A stretch of 64,000 nt of DNA, taken from the NCBI GenBank assembly GCA_021234155.1, contig JAJEKV010000092.1:372001-436000 (forward strand), written 5' to 3'. The position numbers and the translations under genes were made by a program. The DNA comes from Isoetes taiwanensis. Its lineage: Eukaryota > Streptophyta > Lycopodiopsida > Isoetales > Isoetaceae. The notes beneath the pieces are model-generated. The model did no database searches, was not told where the DNA came from, and saw nothing but the letters and a program-made list of their open reading frames with translations. The first letter of the stretch is position 1; every line of letters starts with the position of its first letter. Of the stretch, positions 33,680-45,719 are shown one piece after another.

Positions 33680-33855
33680 GTGCGTTGAGTTGGGCCATGG
33701 CTGCAATGTCTAGCAGGGCTTTTAGAATAGGTGGTCCAAAGAGTTTGGGATCAGTCATGATGCTGCCATTGATTGATATATGCAACCATAGTTTTCTACC
33801 AAATGCATGTATTGTCAATGACAATATGGGGGCAAAAGACGACATGTTTTTGCAG
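33680..33855 (+). pseudogene. SET-domain protein exon, right arm of palindrome
   Basis: This is the mirror of 30080-30255, differing by Val for Ala and, after the exon end, Cys for Tyr. Here both splice borders look intact: ATTGATGCAG before and TTTTTGCAG/GTAGAA after. The encoded piece includes LIDICNHSFLPNACIV and ends at KDDMFLQ. An upstream acceptor-preceded stretch (TTCTTGCAG/GAGTTAATGG near 32680, reading ELMDKLRMPSDAEL) and a later frame with LIPKAASNELKMLPEPK may belong to the same gene, but stops and frame changes interrupt them. I treat it as a gene fragment, not a working locus. Confidence 0.8.
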
Positions 33856-34365
33856 GTAGAATGTGAGTTCATACCTCAAAGGCACTTCTTTTTTCTAAGT
33901 AATCCCATAAAAGATCATCAAACATAAGAAACAAACAAATCTTTCAACTCCATCCATTAGACTTCATTTTTCACCTTATAGCCACTATTCAAAGCCATGT
34001 CTATTCAAAGGCATTATATGATACTTACTTCTTGTATTTACATGCCCCGCAGTCCATATGGGACATGGAATATCTCATTGAAATGCTATACATTCTTGCA
34101 GCATGCATTCTGTTTGAAAATGCAGTCTTAAAGCATCTCTGATCAGACAGCTTTTCCTAATGCAAGCACTACGTCATTATAATGCTGTAGGTCTGGAATT
34201 ATAAAAAAAAAAGGCAAGTAGGTCAATTACTTAATGCTACGAATAGCCTGCAAAATAAAACACAATTGAAATCTTAGCTTGCAACACAATCCAGTCTAAA
34301 TTTAAATACAAATATAAAATGGAAACAAAAGATATGCAAAAGGAAGAATTGCAAAAAGCTGATTG

Positions 34366-36070
34366 CTACAGCTTCCTTTTGTTCCATTTTCCGGCATGCA
34401 GTTTGCATGCAGGCAGCCAGGTTTGGCTTGTTGCCAAACTTTGCAGGTTCAGGAGACTGGGATTGGCCTATTTTGGACTTGAAAAGTGTGGTTGCCATGA
34501 TGGATGTTTTTTAACTTGCAAATCTAGTTTATATGAACTCTTGCAAGCAGCTTAGGACAGGGCAACAGCAGCCTTTGTACATACCTTATAACTCAGAGAG
34601 CTATTGTACTGGTGGTGCACTATAATATGACTTAGGCTGCCACGTTTTGGTGTAAGCTTGCTTGGGAATTTAATTTGGCCATGGCAGTGACTCCGCTGTT
34701 ATTTTTCAGCTCCAAGTCACTACATGGGATCCAACTTCAATCTTTTAACGGTTTCCAGAGCATTTCTTGTAGATTTGGTGATTCGAGCAGAATTTTTTTG
34801 CAGATCTATGCCTAAAACTCTGTAAGTTTACAGGGAGTTGTACTTATGAATTTCTTCATGAGATGCTTTGGCTCACAGTTATTAAAGGAGGAAGAAAGGC
34901 TTCAGCTTGAGGAGTTCTAGTTTTCCAAGCTGTAATTTTACTTACACGCAAAGGTTGAGGGAGAGCAGATTGTGCACATAGGTGGTCTTTTGCTTGGTAA
35001 AGGAGGATTTCTCCAGTTAGAACATCAAAATGCTAATAATCAAGACCAATACCTGCAAGAAAGCTTCCCATTGCCTGAGATCTCAAGATTTCTTTATTAA
35101 ATTTCTCATCTTGCATACAATAATGCATTCCAAGAATCATCTAATCCATTTGTAGTCATAAAAGTCCCCCTAAACATAAAAGTATTCTCTTCAGATCAGC
35201 CATGGGATAACTGGCAAAAAAATTCCAAACCAAACACCAGTTACCAATTGAATCTGCTTCCAATTGGATAACCAGTCCCTCAGATAAGCGATTGTGCCCA
35301 CGAAATCAGGGTTAGAGAGGACATGAGAAGAGAGAAAATAGATCAAACTGTTCCAAATATCAATATAATTGATACAGAATAAATAGATATATCAACATAT
35401 ATACACCGCCATATGTACATGTTCAGATATCTAGATGCTACATATACTAACAAAAACTGCTTCAAAAATGCAGAATACTCAGCAACTAGATTTTTAACAC
35501 AGAGAAGCCAAAAGCCACTGCAGACCTCTTTCCAAGTTTTGAAGGTCACTTCCAGCCTGCTCTGCAACGTTGTCTGATGGTGCTTGATTTTCAGGTTATT
35601 ATATTTCCACCTAATCAATATGTAAGCACAAAAAGCAGCAAACAATAATGCCTAAATTACATAATAAGCCCTACTCAAAGGCAGATTACTTTCTTTCTCA
35701 TTGAGGATGATAATAGCAACAAGCAGAAGTCATGTCCCCTGCCTGGACCATCCAAGAGGGGTATCTATGGAAGCCTCTAGAGAGCCAAAGCAAACAGAAG
35801 AGAAAAACATAAACAGTCATTTAAAAGAAAAAACAAGACCAATCAGTTCGCTTTTATTTATGTAGAAGCTAATCTGTACATGAAATGATATGATAGCTAG
35901 CCTCATAGACCGCAGATGCTAACTTTATCTTTCCTTCTAAATTGATTAGATATCCGGATAAATAATAATAGTAAAACGCAGAATAAGTAACTTCCCGAGG
36001 TCTTTCTTTTACACCACGCATTTCTAGACTCCTTTATAAAGTTGCAGCCTCTTGTTTGTGGCAGCAGATA
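34366..36070. other. No gene recognised (1.7 kb)
   Basis: Mixed sequence with many short frames and no domain. It lies downstream of the stop codon of the holocarboxylase synthetase gene and may include its 3' untranslated region. Confidence 0.45.
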
Positions 36071-39000
36071 CTAATCTGCGATTTTCGTCTTGATAAGCCC
36101 TTTAAAAAAATCAAAGCTGCAATTGCAAAGATACCCATTATCATTTACATATTCATAAAAGCACGTTAAGACGAGCAGACACACCTGTTGCCGTCTGGAT
36201 GCAACTCATACAGCTTGTGATCATCATCCACCGCAAGTAAGTAGCCAGATGGGGTCAGACCCTGTACAAACCCTATACATCATGATCACATCATGGTGTG
36301 ACTACTAAAGGGCTTCCAATTTCACCTTGATTGTGAGATAAACACTTGATACACCCGAGGTTTCCTTCTCTTCAATTACGACCCTTTGCCCACTAAAAAT
36401 CCATACGAAACAAAAATTATGATAAGATGTGATCTAACAAACACAAACAGTTAAACTATCAGGAAGAAAGAAAAATTAGAATGGCAAGCAACTTGTTAAT
36501 CAAGATAAAATGGATAATCCGAACTTAGTAGACTGTCCTAACATGAGGAATTATTTCTACAAGTTTAAAGGGTTACAGCAGCAGTATAAATTTATAGGTG
36601 GCCAAATGGAAGGAGTAAAGCTTATATTGTATGCATGGAAACGTCCTTCCAATGAATATGTCATATTATCAATTTCTATTAGCTAAAATCTAAGATCAAG
36701 GTTGATTTTCATAATTCTGCTAGATCAAGACCTGAAGCTTCAGAGGAAAATACAGTTGAGGCAGGAAAATTTTCTAAAATATTTCCCCTACTCCTACTGC
36801 TTCATCTACAGCTATCTTGTCCTGCTAATGCTAAGTTTAAATCCAAAGAGCAGTTTGCATGTTGGTATCATAAAAAGCAAGGACACATGAAGCGTGATTG
36901 CAAAAAGCTAAAACGGGAGTTTGCACAGATGCTAAAGAACGGTCAAATAAGTCTGCCTCCAAGACAGAAATCAATGCTGAAGTTAGCTAAAAACTCAGTT
37001 TTTAATCTTTGCTGCAGAAAAATTAGATGAAGAAGAGATTGATTCAGGTGCGCAGGAAAAGCAGATACGTTTTCAGTCTTGAAGCCTCATGAGAACACTG
37101 TAGTGAAGATGGTTGACGGCAATCTTGTACGATCGAAAGGCAAAGGAGCATGAAATTTCAGACAGATCACTGTGATTTGACAAGCAAATGGGACTGTCAA
37201 TGTCGTCCACAGAAGGTGTAGTTCATATCTTGCAGAAATATCCATTATCCTGTATTGATATTAACATTCTTGGCAGCTCAAGGGTATCTTAACAGTGAAG
37301 GATTATATGTGCTGCAAAGCAAGCTTAGTTCTCTAATTCATTCGTCTCCGGCAATACACAATGAGTCTCCTCTTACTGCAGATGTGGCTCAAGGGTATCT
37401 TAACAGTGAAGGATTATATGTGCTGCAAAGCAAGCTTAATTCTCTAATTCATTCCTGTCCAGCGTCTTCTCTTACTGCAATTATTACCTTTGTGGCATTA
37501 GGGGTATGCACATGCAGGTCTGCTGCGACACAGCTTTTAAATTAGAAATGGTCAAAGGCCCAAAACTCAAACTACACGGCTGGGTAAACAAGTGCAAGAC
37601 ATCTTCCCCAAGTCAAACTGAGCTTCGTGCTTCCGAACCCTTTGAGCTTGTACATTTTGATATTTGTTATATGCCGACTCTCTTGTTGGCTGGAAACAGG
37701 TATGCCCTAAACCTTCTCTGCAGGGCTCTAAATAATTAAAAAGGAATATAAGTTTCGCTTGTTTGCTGGACAATTTCATTGTGTTGTTGCGTGAATCTGA
37801 TGCATTATGCTTTTTTTTGTGAGATAAATATCTGTTATTTGGAGTATGGCATGCACAGTAAGAGTGAGTTTATTCACTAGGAGGCGAACTTAGTATGCTT
37901 TAACTCGGTCCAGGACGTCTTTGTGCTGCATTGGAAGATAATTAAATGTTTCATCTGTACCTTCTTGCATGACGTGTTTGTTATCTTCAAAAACCCTGCT
38001 TTACACTGCATTTAGTTGGGAAAACCTGTTGGATGGAAAGGCCTGCTGACTGTTTTTCTATGACAAATCATGTTACATGTATGCATCACTTTCTGAAGTA
38101 CGAACGAGAGTTTGTCACTGTGCTTTACATGATCTTAAATTCGAAAATGGTAGTTTCCAAGTGACAATGTATACATAGGTAGAGGCATAAGGCTAGGCTA
38201 GTAGCAAAAAAGTATACACAGCAAGAAGGTTTTGGATATAATGATGTACTTGCTCCCGTGGTAAGGCTTCATACCTTGAGAGCTGTTCTAGCTTTAGCAG
38301 CGCAAGATTCTATCAACTTGATTTCAAGTCTGCATTTCTTGACGGGGACTTAGAAGAAGAGCTTTATATGCAGCAGCCTCCAGGTTGTCTAGATAAGGAA
38401 CATCGTGCCTATGTTTGTTGATTGAAAAGGAGCTTGTATGGCCTCAAGCAGGCTCCACGATGCTGGAATCAGAAAATTAATGATTTTCTTACTCAGATGG
38501 GTTATGACAGATCACGTGCAGATCCTAATCTGTATTTTAAGTTTGAAGGGTCATTGGTTTCTATTGTTCTACTATATGTCGATAGTACTATAATGACAGG
38601 AATTGGAAACTTAGTCATCAAACCAAACAATCTCTTGCGACAAATTTTGAAGTTGGGACTCATGCACTATGAAGTGCGGCAGACCTTATAAGGTATTCAT
38701 ATGAAATCCTAGACAGGTTCAGACTGCAAGCCTGCTCTTAGTTGATAGGATCTAGGGCAAAAGCTTACTCTAGCATCAGATCAATAGAATTCAGATCAAT
38801 AGAATGCTTCTTCATAGGCAATTGGCACATCCAGACATCTCTGACTATTACACATCCAGACATCTCTTATGCCGTTGGAATTTTAACATGATTTAGACAC
38901 ATCCTAAACAGCCACACTAGAAGGGAGCAAAATGAGTATTACATTATATCAAAGGCACACAATCATTTTTCGGCGGCAATCCTGTCAGTTGGAGTTCTAA

Positions 39001-41723
39001 AAGCAAAGTACAACTAGCATCAGTACAACAGAAGCACAATTCAAAGCTCTCACTACTGCTGTTTAGGAGATGAACTGGTTACTTCATCTTTATGAAGATC
39101 TTGGAATACAAGTTAAGCCTGCAGAGATATACTGTGATAACAGTGGGGCCATTCAGCATGTCAAGGACTTTAAAAACATCTCCAAATCAAGCACATGGAC
39201 ATTAACCTTTGCTTCATCAGAGAACAGTTGAAAAATGGATCTTTCTCTTCAATACTGTTCAACAAACGCATCAGATGGCTGATGGGTTTACTAAACCGCT
39301 TTGTTATTGTTTTCTTTCTTGTTTCACATGTTTTTGTTCAGTCATGCTAGTCATCACAGGGGGATGTTAGACATTATCCTACATGTCATATGACTAGGCA
39401 TGCTGACTCATCTTCTTGCTGCCACGGCATCATTGTTTTCTTTCACATGGTTTTGTTCAGTCATGCTAGTCATCACAGGGGGAAGTTAGACATTATCCTA
39501 CATGTCAGATGACTAGGCATGCTGACTCGTTTTGTTTCTGCCGCAGCATCCTATTTAGGACCAAAGTCACATTCATCTAGTTAGTCATCTGGCGCAGATG
39601 ACGTGCACCTCATTGTATCCTTCTTTGTTCTTCACTCCTGAACATATGTATTACGCTTTCCTTGGCACTTTCAAGCTAGGAGGACGGTCCTAATTGGTAA
39701 AGAACTGATGTATTTATTTAATCTCAGAGAATCTAAGGGTCTCTATCAAATTTAATAATGAAACATCTAGCCAGACAATGCAATACCTATGTAGCCAGTT
39801 TTTGTAATATGACTCTTCCAAGGCTGTGAAACCTGTATGGCAGCAGCATATAGTAGTTAATATCAGGTCCATTTCCAAATAACTCAATCCATTACATATA
39901 GTAAGTAGAAAGGCATATAAACGCCAAAATAACTTCGCACTAAGTCTTCATTGGTATCATACCACAGAGCACTAATCTCAAGCACAAGAGAGCTTTCAGA
40001 TATAAGTCTTTAACTCATTAATGTCATCCTTAAACTGCAGTAACACCACTTACCATTTTCATGAAAATTTTGAAACAACTCTTCAAATTTTGATAAGATT
40101 GCCACAAGCAACTCTTCTCTCGTCAGAATAGTAGTTTGAGGATTTATATCACGCAAAAGAGCATTTAGACACGTTGTTGGCTCCAAATTCTTGACATTCA
40201 GGCCAACGCCTGCAAAAACAAAACTCTGGATTATTACTTCCCAATTTTTTGAAAATTTGTACAAATATATATATTTATCCATAGTTTATAAGATGCTCTA
40301 ATCATCATACCAATAACTATATTGAACTTCTTGTCACTGTATGTAGATGTACATAGCACTCCTCCAATCTTCAATCCTTTTGCATAGAGATCATTTGGCC
40401 ATTTAATTTTCACGTCAATCATTGGCAGGCCCTGCAGGTTCAAGCAGTTGCAAATAAATGTCTACTTCTAGATTTTCTCGTCGCCTACATCAACTGTATA
40501 ATCAAGATTCCTGTTGCTAGTAGGGTTTCCTATTAAACAGATAGAATGACAGTTACCGGAATTGTCACGTTATAGTGATATCTAGATCTGCAGAATTATC
40601 ATTTTAAATGCAGTGAGTTTAATTTTCAAACTATCTTGCGAGTATCTACCTTCATGCTAGCAGGAAAACTAGAAAAAAAAAACATAGTATAGCGCAATTT
40701 TCATGGACTCAAAGAGATGCATCTTATGTGTTGGATGGTTGGATAATAGACCATGGCAACCATGTATCACCTCTAGAAACCGTGCAATTCCTCATGCATA
40801 AGTTTGGATGGTGGATAATATATGCTAGAAGCATTGCAGTTCATCATATGCATAAGCTTTTCTTACGCCTTTCCATTTACAGCTCGGATGAGAATTACCT
40901 TATCACTACACACACTATCAATAGCTTCAATGACAGCTAGAGAAATAATATATTGGACAAACGGAACTGCCCGGCCATCCTTCATTTGCAGTGTGAAGGA
41001 GAATGTGAGGCAACCTGGTGGGGAGCTCCAGACATTTCCAGCTCGGCCTGTAAAATTTCCCCATTCAGATGCTGATGGCACACTGATATTACATTATAAG
41101 CTGTACCTTTTCCGCTCTTCTGTATATCAGCCAAACAAACAGTGCCCTCAGGGAAGGCACGAAAGTTCCTGCAAGCATGAACATTCATATATTTTTTCAA
41201 CGTAGAACTTAAGACTTCTGGTACACAAAACCCAGTACATAACAAAAATCATCAGCTAAACTACATGGCTCTCTCAAAGAATCAATTTTGCCTATGAACT
41301 TCCTAAACTCTAAGTTCTCACATTTTTATACCATACAAGCAAAAAACAGGTTACTCTGAGAGAATCGTCTGTGTTGAGGGTAAACAAGGGGAATAAAGCA
41401 GAACTCCTCCAAAAACTTTAGTATTTAAGTTGCTCATATAATGCTCAACAGAGAAATTCTCCTCGGAGAGCTGCGGCATTTGAGATGCATGCATCAAAGT
41501 GCCGCCTTCTGGTAGCTTTAAGCCTGATCCACGACTCTGAATCAATTGCTCCATACACATGGCAGATTTCCCTGCAACATATATACAGCGAGTTCCTGAA
41601 GTAATACAATCGAATTAGCATTGCTAAAACAGTGAACTGTTGAGAAAAAGCCAATTATCGACCTTGGGATGCGGCCATAGATACAGCAACATAAGGTTTT
41701 TGGCTGCAGCAATGCTTCAGCAT
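36071..41723 (-). CDS. Holocarboxylase synthetase (biotin-protein ligase), multi-exon, one exon not found
   Basis: The enzyme joins biotin to carboxylases through biotinyl-AMP. Exons (minus, with GT/AG borders and compatible phases): 41723-41663 (start ATG proposed), 41571-41355, 41168-41107, 41047-40899, 40431-40311, 40209-40054, then 36392-36326, 36261-36185, 36116-36071 (TAG). Motifs: [29 protein letters not shown] (biotin loop), [32 protein letters not shown] and the C-terminal GYLLAV and ELHPDG. The exon of about 52 bases expected between 40054 and 36392 was not found. Joining these two directly shifts frame to a stop. That 3.66-kb intron holds a decayed Copia. The intron 41106-41048 is only 59 bases. 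Intact gene with a hidden exon, or recently broken: undecided. Confidence 0.88.
36500..39970 (+). mobile_element. Decayed Ty1/Copia element in an intron of the holocarboxylase synthetase gene
   Basis: Plus-strand remains in Copia order: gag piece [12 protein letters not shown] (36570), zinc knuckle [14 protein letters not shown] (36855), protease DSGA (37045), a duplicated pre-integrase phrase [15 protein letters not shown] (37275 and 37387), integrase start FELVHFDIC (37640), RT with LARLVAKK-like and SLYGLKQAP (38425) and YVDS in place of YVDD (38575), and RNase H debris to 39300. Many stops and shifts. A 3' LTR begins TGTTAGACATT at 39365, ends near 39950 and is followed by a primer-site-like TTGGTATCA. 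No 5' LTR was found. It lies opposite to the host gene. Confidence 0.85.
39310..39540 (+). repeat. Tandem duplication at the LTR start, 119-base period
   Basis: CATCACAGGGGG followed by TTAGACATTATCCTACATGT occurs at 39352 and 39471. Each unit covers the polypurine tract and first 80 or so bases of the LTR of the decayed Copia. Confidence 0.85.
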
Positions 41724-41730
41724 ATAGTTG

Positions 41731-41846
41731 GGTCGACCCACCGACCTGCCGACCTAGGTGAGAGAAGGCCGACCTAGGTGCCGACCTAGGTGGGAGGTGG
41801 GAGAAGGCCGACCTAGGTGGGGATTTTTTGCCGACCTACCGACCTA
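41731..41846. repeat. GCCGACCTAGGTG minisatellite
   Basis: GCCGACCTAGGTG recurs at least four times, with GGGAGAAGG spacers. It sits only a few bases upstream of the proposed start codon of the holocarboxylase synthetase gene, so it would lie in the 5' leader or promoter, or in an upstream intron. Confidence 0.85.
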
Positions 41847-43044
41847 TTCTGCCAAAATCCAAGATCCTTTATTCCTGCAAATAATGTATATACAACATAG
41901 AATACATCTCTATTTCTAAATAAATAGTTAATATGGACAAGACTACACCTCAGAAACTTCAAAACAATCGACTTATGCTATTAAACCTTTCAGATTAACA
42001 ATTGTTCAAAATTTGACCAATATGGTGCACTGTAATGCAACTGATCTACTACTTTTATCATAAAAGAAAAACGAATAATTTCTAAGAATGAGTTAAGAGG
42101 AATTAATGCCAGTAAACTGACAGGAATACCAACTTGGTATCACACAGATTCTTATTCATGCAATTAATCCTTTCCAGCCTGAACTTCTCTTTTTAAATCA
42201 TTATATTATAAATTGCTATATAAATATGTGCACATACAGGATCAGTTTCTAAGATATCTGTTTTTCAGTAATTCATCAGGAGGCGGTAATGAAATCACTG
42301 CCCACTCTCTCCACTCAAATCCAATGGAACTGAAGATATACGATTTATTTCTGCTACAGTTCAAGTGCAACTGCAATCCAACTCTGCTGATAGTTCTCTT
42401 ACTGTCTAATAGTAGTTCTTAAATTAAACATGACCTAAGTACAGATCTAAATCGGAGGAGGGATTTCTGGCCTTGGAAGCCGTCAAAGAATTTGAGTGTG
42501 AGCTTGAATACCTGAAGGAGAAGCAAGTGACAGACAGTCGATGCTGGTTGAGATATTTTAGCTGCGCAATTATTGGGAAGTCCCAAAGAATAAGATCTTT
42601 GGAAAAGTTTAGTATCTGTCGTCGTATAAATATGATTTTTAGGGCATGCAAAATCGGAGCTTTTTTTGTTATCGACCTAGATAATTAAAAAATAAGATAA
42701 TGGAGCTCGGCGATGGTTTGACTTCAGGTCCCAAACATGAATTCCTCTAGACGCTCATTGAAAAGCATATCGAGCATGTTCTGCCATAGTTCAAACATAA
42801 GGAATCTGTTCCTTATAGTTGTTGCTTTTTCCGGCAACTATCAACTTTGTACAATTCGTTTCGTATTGCAAGAGAGTATTCTCGCAATGGTTAGGAGTAT
42901 GATTGTTGTATCATATTGTATCCAAGTTCGTATTTTTTGCCATGTTTGAGCAGCTTAATTTCATTTAAAGGTCAAATTTCTACTTTTGTGTGTTTTGGAT
43001 GGCCCTTTTTTTTTTGCAAGGGTTCTAAAAAGGAAAGATAGTTG
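41847..43044. other. No gene recognised; upstream of holocarboxylase synthetase
   Basis: A plus frame at 42473-42688 (FECELEYLKEKQV and on) looks protein-like over about 25 residues, but no family is recognised. A transit-peptide exon of the neighbouring gene could lie here, but I cannot see one. Confidence 0.4.
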
Positions 43045-43225
43045 CTATTTTTAGAGGCTAGATAAGGGCAGACAGTTGCGCTTGCATGCCAAAAGGGTCG
43101 GGTTTCGAACCTCACATAGTTTTGAGAGGGCGACATCAGATACCAAAGTGCTTGCTACAATAGACGCAGCACTGATAGGTAGGTTAAAGATATGATCCTC
43201 TGGCATTTCCTTTTTATTCTTTTTT
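43045..43225 (+). mobile_element. Possible tRNA-derived SINE
   Basis: GCGCTTGCATGCC followed by GGGTCGGGTTTCGAACC recalls the second half of a tRNA with its B box (one extra T). The sequence runs on about 110 bases and ends T-rich near 43221. No second copy is in the window and the A box is weak. Confidence 0.4.
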
Positions 43226-45689
43226 AAATGGGTCATACATGCATTTGCATGTATCAATACAGGCAGATACATAAAGGAACGGACCAGCAGATGCTCACAC
43301 AACTCTTTGGCCGGAGGAGCAAAGGTTATTTTATTGTTAGGATTTTTGCGACAGATTCCTCCAGCTTGATTTATTCGCAGGTTTTAAACAGACTAAGGTT
43401 GTTGTGCCATGTTTCGGATGCCGAAGATGTTTTGGAGGCATATGCTTTATGGCTGGCTGCATGATGAGGGCTGAAGGGCAAAAAATCGTTGGCCATAGCC
43501 GTAGATCATTGCCCAAGCCCGGTGGCCTAGTTTGTTCCAGCTCACGGCAGAGTTGTTCATGCTACATTTTTCCTCTTTCAACCATTGTCTATGTAATAAT
43601 GTGATGTGAATAATGTGCTAAATATTTCTAACCATACAATTTAATTTGCACCATTGAAACTTTTATGTCGATTCTCCTTGAAAATCTTTGTGGCCACCGA
43701 TTTGGTATAATAAAAATAATATTCTGCATATCGGCCGTCGGCCGTCGGCAATAAAAGCTGAACATGAACCCATAAAGATGGAATAAAAGTGATTATAGCT
43801 CGATATATAATAGGGAAGGAACAATTATTTTGGGCCAAGGGCACCATTGGCCTTCAGATAATTGTTTAAGGTATATGGGGGCTTTTGGATCATTAGCCCT
43901 AATTGCGATGGCATTTTTGTAGTTTTTCCTTTATTAAATTACACCCACCTACCTATCTCAAGAGGAATTTATACACCTACCTACCTACATATCTCAAGAG
44001 GACCTAATTCATGTTCATAAAGAGTCCAAACGGACTGGCCAAGAAATCTTAATGTTTATAAACAGTCATAATATGAATTTATGTCACAGCTCAAGCAGTA
44101 TAAGCCTTTTCAAACGTTGTTAAAAAGATGGGGAAACAGTTCCATGAATATATCTCCCTGCCTTTATAAGCAATTCATTCTTAAATGCAAAATGCAGAAT
44201 AGTTTTTTAAACAAACAAAAAATGTAGAAGAGGATAGGCTTCTATAATAAAATCAAGGCAGCACAAGCAAATCGAACTATGAATTGGGACATATTGAGAG
44301 AACAAACTTGATGTATTAGGTCCTAATATTTCTTTTGATGAGTATGAAGGAAGGTCAAGCAGCAATATCTCCAGATTGTATGGCGAATTGTAAATTTGAT
44401 TCTTATGAAGTATAGCATTCAGAACCAGGACAAATAAAAGAGCTTCATTACTATAGATTAACAATTATAAAATTGACGAGTGGTCTACAAAAATGCAGAT
44501 TATAACCTATAAAATATAACATGCATTGATGTATTTCTGAGTTCTCATTCTGCTCCACGAAAATTCAATATAACCATTAGAGAACACTCTCCAACAATAA
44601 ACCAATCTGAAAGGAAAAAATTACTGTATTTTTTGAACCTGCAAATAAAAAATATGATGAAGATAATAGAATGGATATAAGATTTGGAAGCTGTGTACTT
44701 CATGAAGAAATCTGACTGATTTGATGTGGTCGTTGAAGCAAAACGTCGGAGTTGTTTCTGGAAAATTTGTTGATGATCACAGCTAAATTGTTTTCGAAGT
44801 GTCCTGTAGATTCAAAGCTAAATGTATCGCAGTAGATTTTCCTTCATGTGAGTTGGGTTGTGGTAAGGTAGCTCTATCTCTAATTGCAGCCATGGAAGGC
44901 GGGTCTTGCATCTTTGTGCAGTCTATAAATCTTCCTTACCTGCTATTTTACTTTCTATGTTTTTCTTGATCTTCTCTTGTAGCAACTTCTTCTTTCTATG
45001 TTCTTCTTAATCGACTCTTGTAGCAACATCCTGCGCTATCCTTTTTTTTAAGGGAAATAAGCTTTTTAACCATTAATTATGGAAAATAAGTACAAAATAA
45101 GTAATGTTCATGATCAAAATGATCATAATCGTCAACCATAAATAGTTTGATTGCAAATATAAACCTCCAACCAACAAGTAATGAACTATGAAACAAGACA
45201 CCATTGAAAATGGTCCAATGTTTTAGAGCCGTTAAAACCATTGGAGATATCCTATATCAATTTGAGATTCCAGTTTGACATTAGGGTTCAGCTGCAAATT
45301 AGGGTTGAGTAGAATCCGATTTGTTGAACCTGTAGCCTTGTAATTTATCCAGAGATCTAGTCGATCTGCTTTGTTAAGATACTTTAAGCCAAAAACCTAT
45401 GTGAAGTAGAAGATTAGGATAGATTAGAAGGAATACGAGTCAAGAAATGGAAAATGATCTCGGAATTGAGGCTGCAAAGAATAGTCATTTGATTTTTTCC
45501 CTAATCCACTATCTAGATTAACCTATCTGAGTTACATGTGGAGTGGACATCAGATGAATCATTGTTCCATAGAAATCTGTCTTACCTCTGTGATAATAGT
45601 AGCATTCTCTATAGAACCTGAACTGATCATCTGTCACATTTTTGCTATTGATGTCCATGAACCAGAATGAGACATGACGCAATTTTCTT
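43226..45689. other. No gene recognised (2.46 kb)
   Basis: Mostly A/T-rich. A GGCCGTCGGCCGTCGG repeat lies near 43732, and ACCTACCTA and TATCTCAAGAGGA duplications near 43945-44000. TCTTCTCTTGTAGCAAC and TCGACTCTTGTAGCAAC stand about 45 bases apart near 44970-45030. No domain is seen in any frame. Confidence 0.45.
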
Positions 45690-45719
45690 ACAGCTCTCAG
45701 AGGCAGACATCCACCAGGG

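Larger units (their letters stand above)
29595..34365. repeat. Giant palindrome, two arms of about 2.37 kb
   Basis: CAATCAGCTTTTTGCAATTC at 29595 is mirrored by GAATTGCAAAAAGCTGATTG ending at 34365. Matching continues inward nearly to the centre near 31995, where only about 45 bases are unpaired. Arms are mostly near-identical (two residue differences in an 80-codon exon frame). Each contains a SET-domain exon (30080-30255 minus; 33680-33855 plus) and a 67-codon frame with MEYLLHK, DILERREFSNLL (31075-31278; 32710-32913). A LINE tail sits only in the left arm. No obvious flanking target duplication. It could be a transposon with giant inverted ends or an inverted segmental duplication. Confidence 0.93.

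Noticed and set aside
40000-40053. Stretch TTTAAGGATGAC... after the exon donor as the missing holocarboxylase synthetase exon
   Set aside because: The implied intron would be 19 bases, and the phase gives an immediate stop.
43080-43110. Functional tRNA gene
   Set aside because: Only the second half resembles a tRNA and the TpsiC arm has an extra base; better read as a possible SINE.
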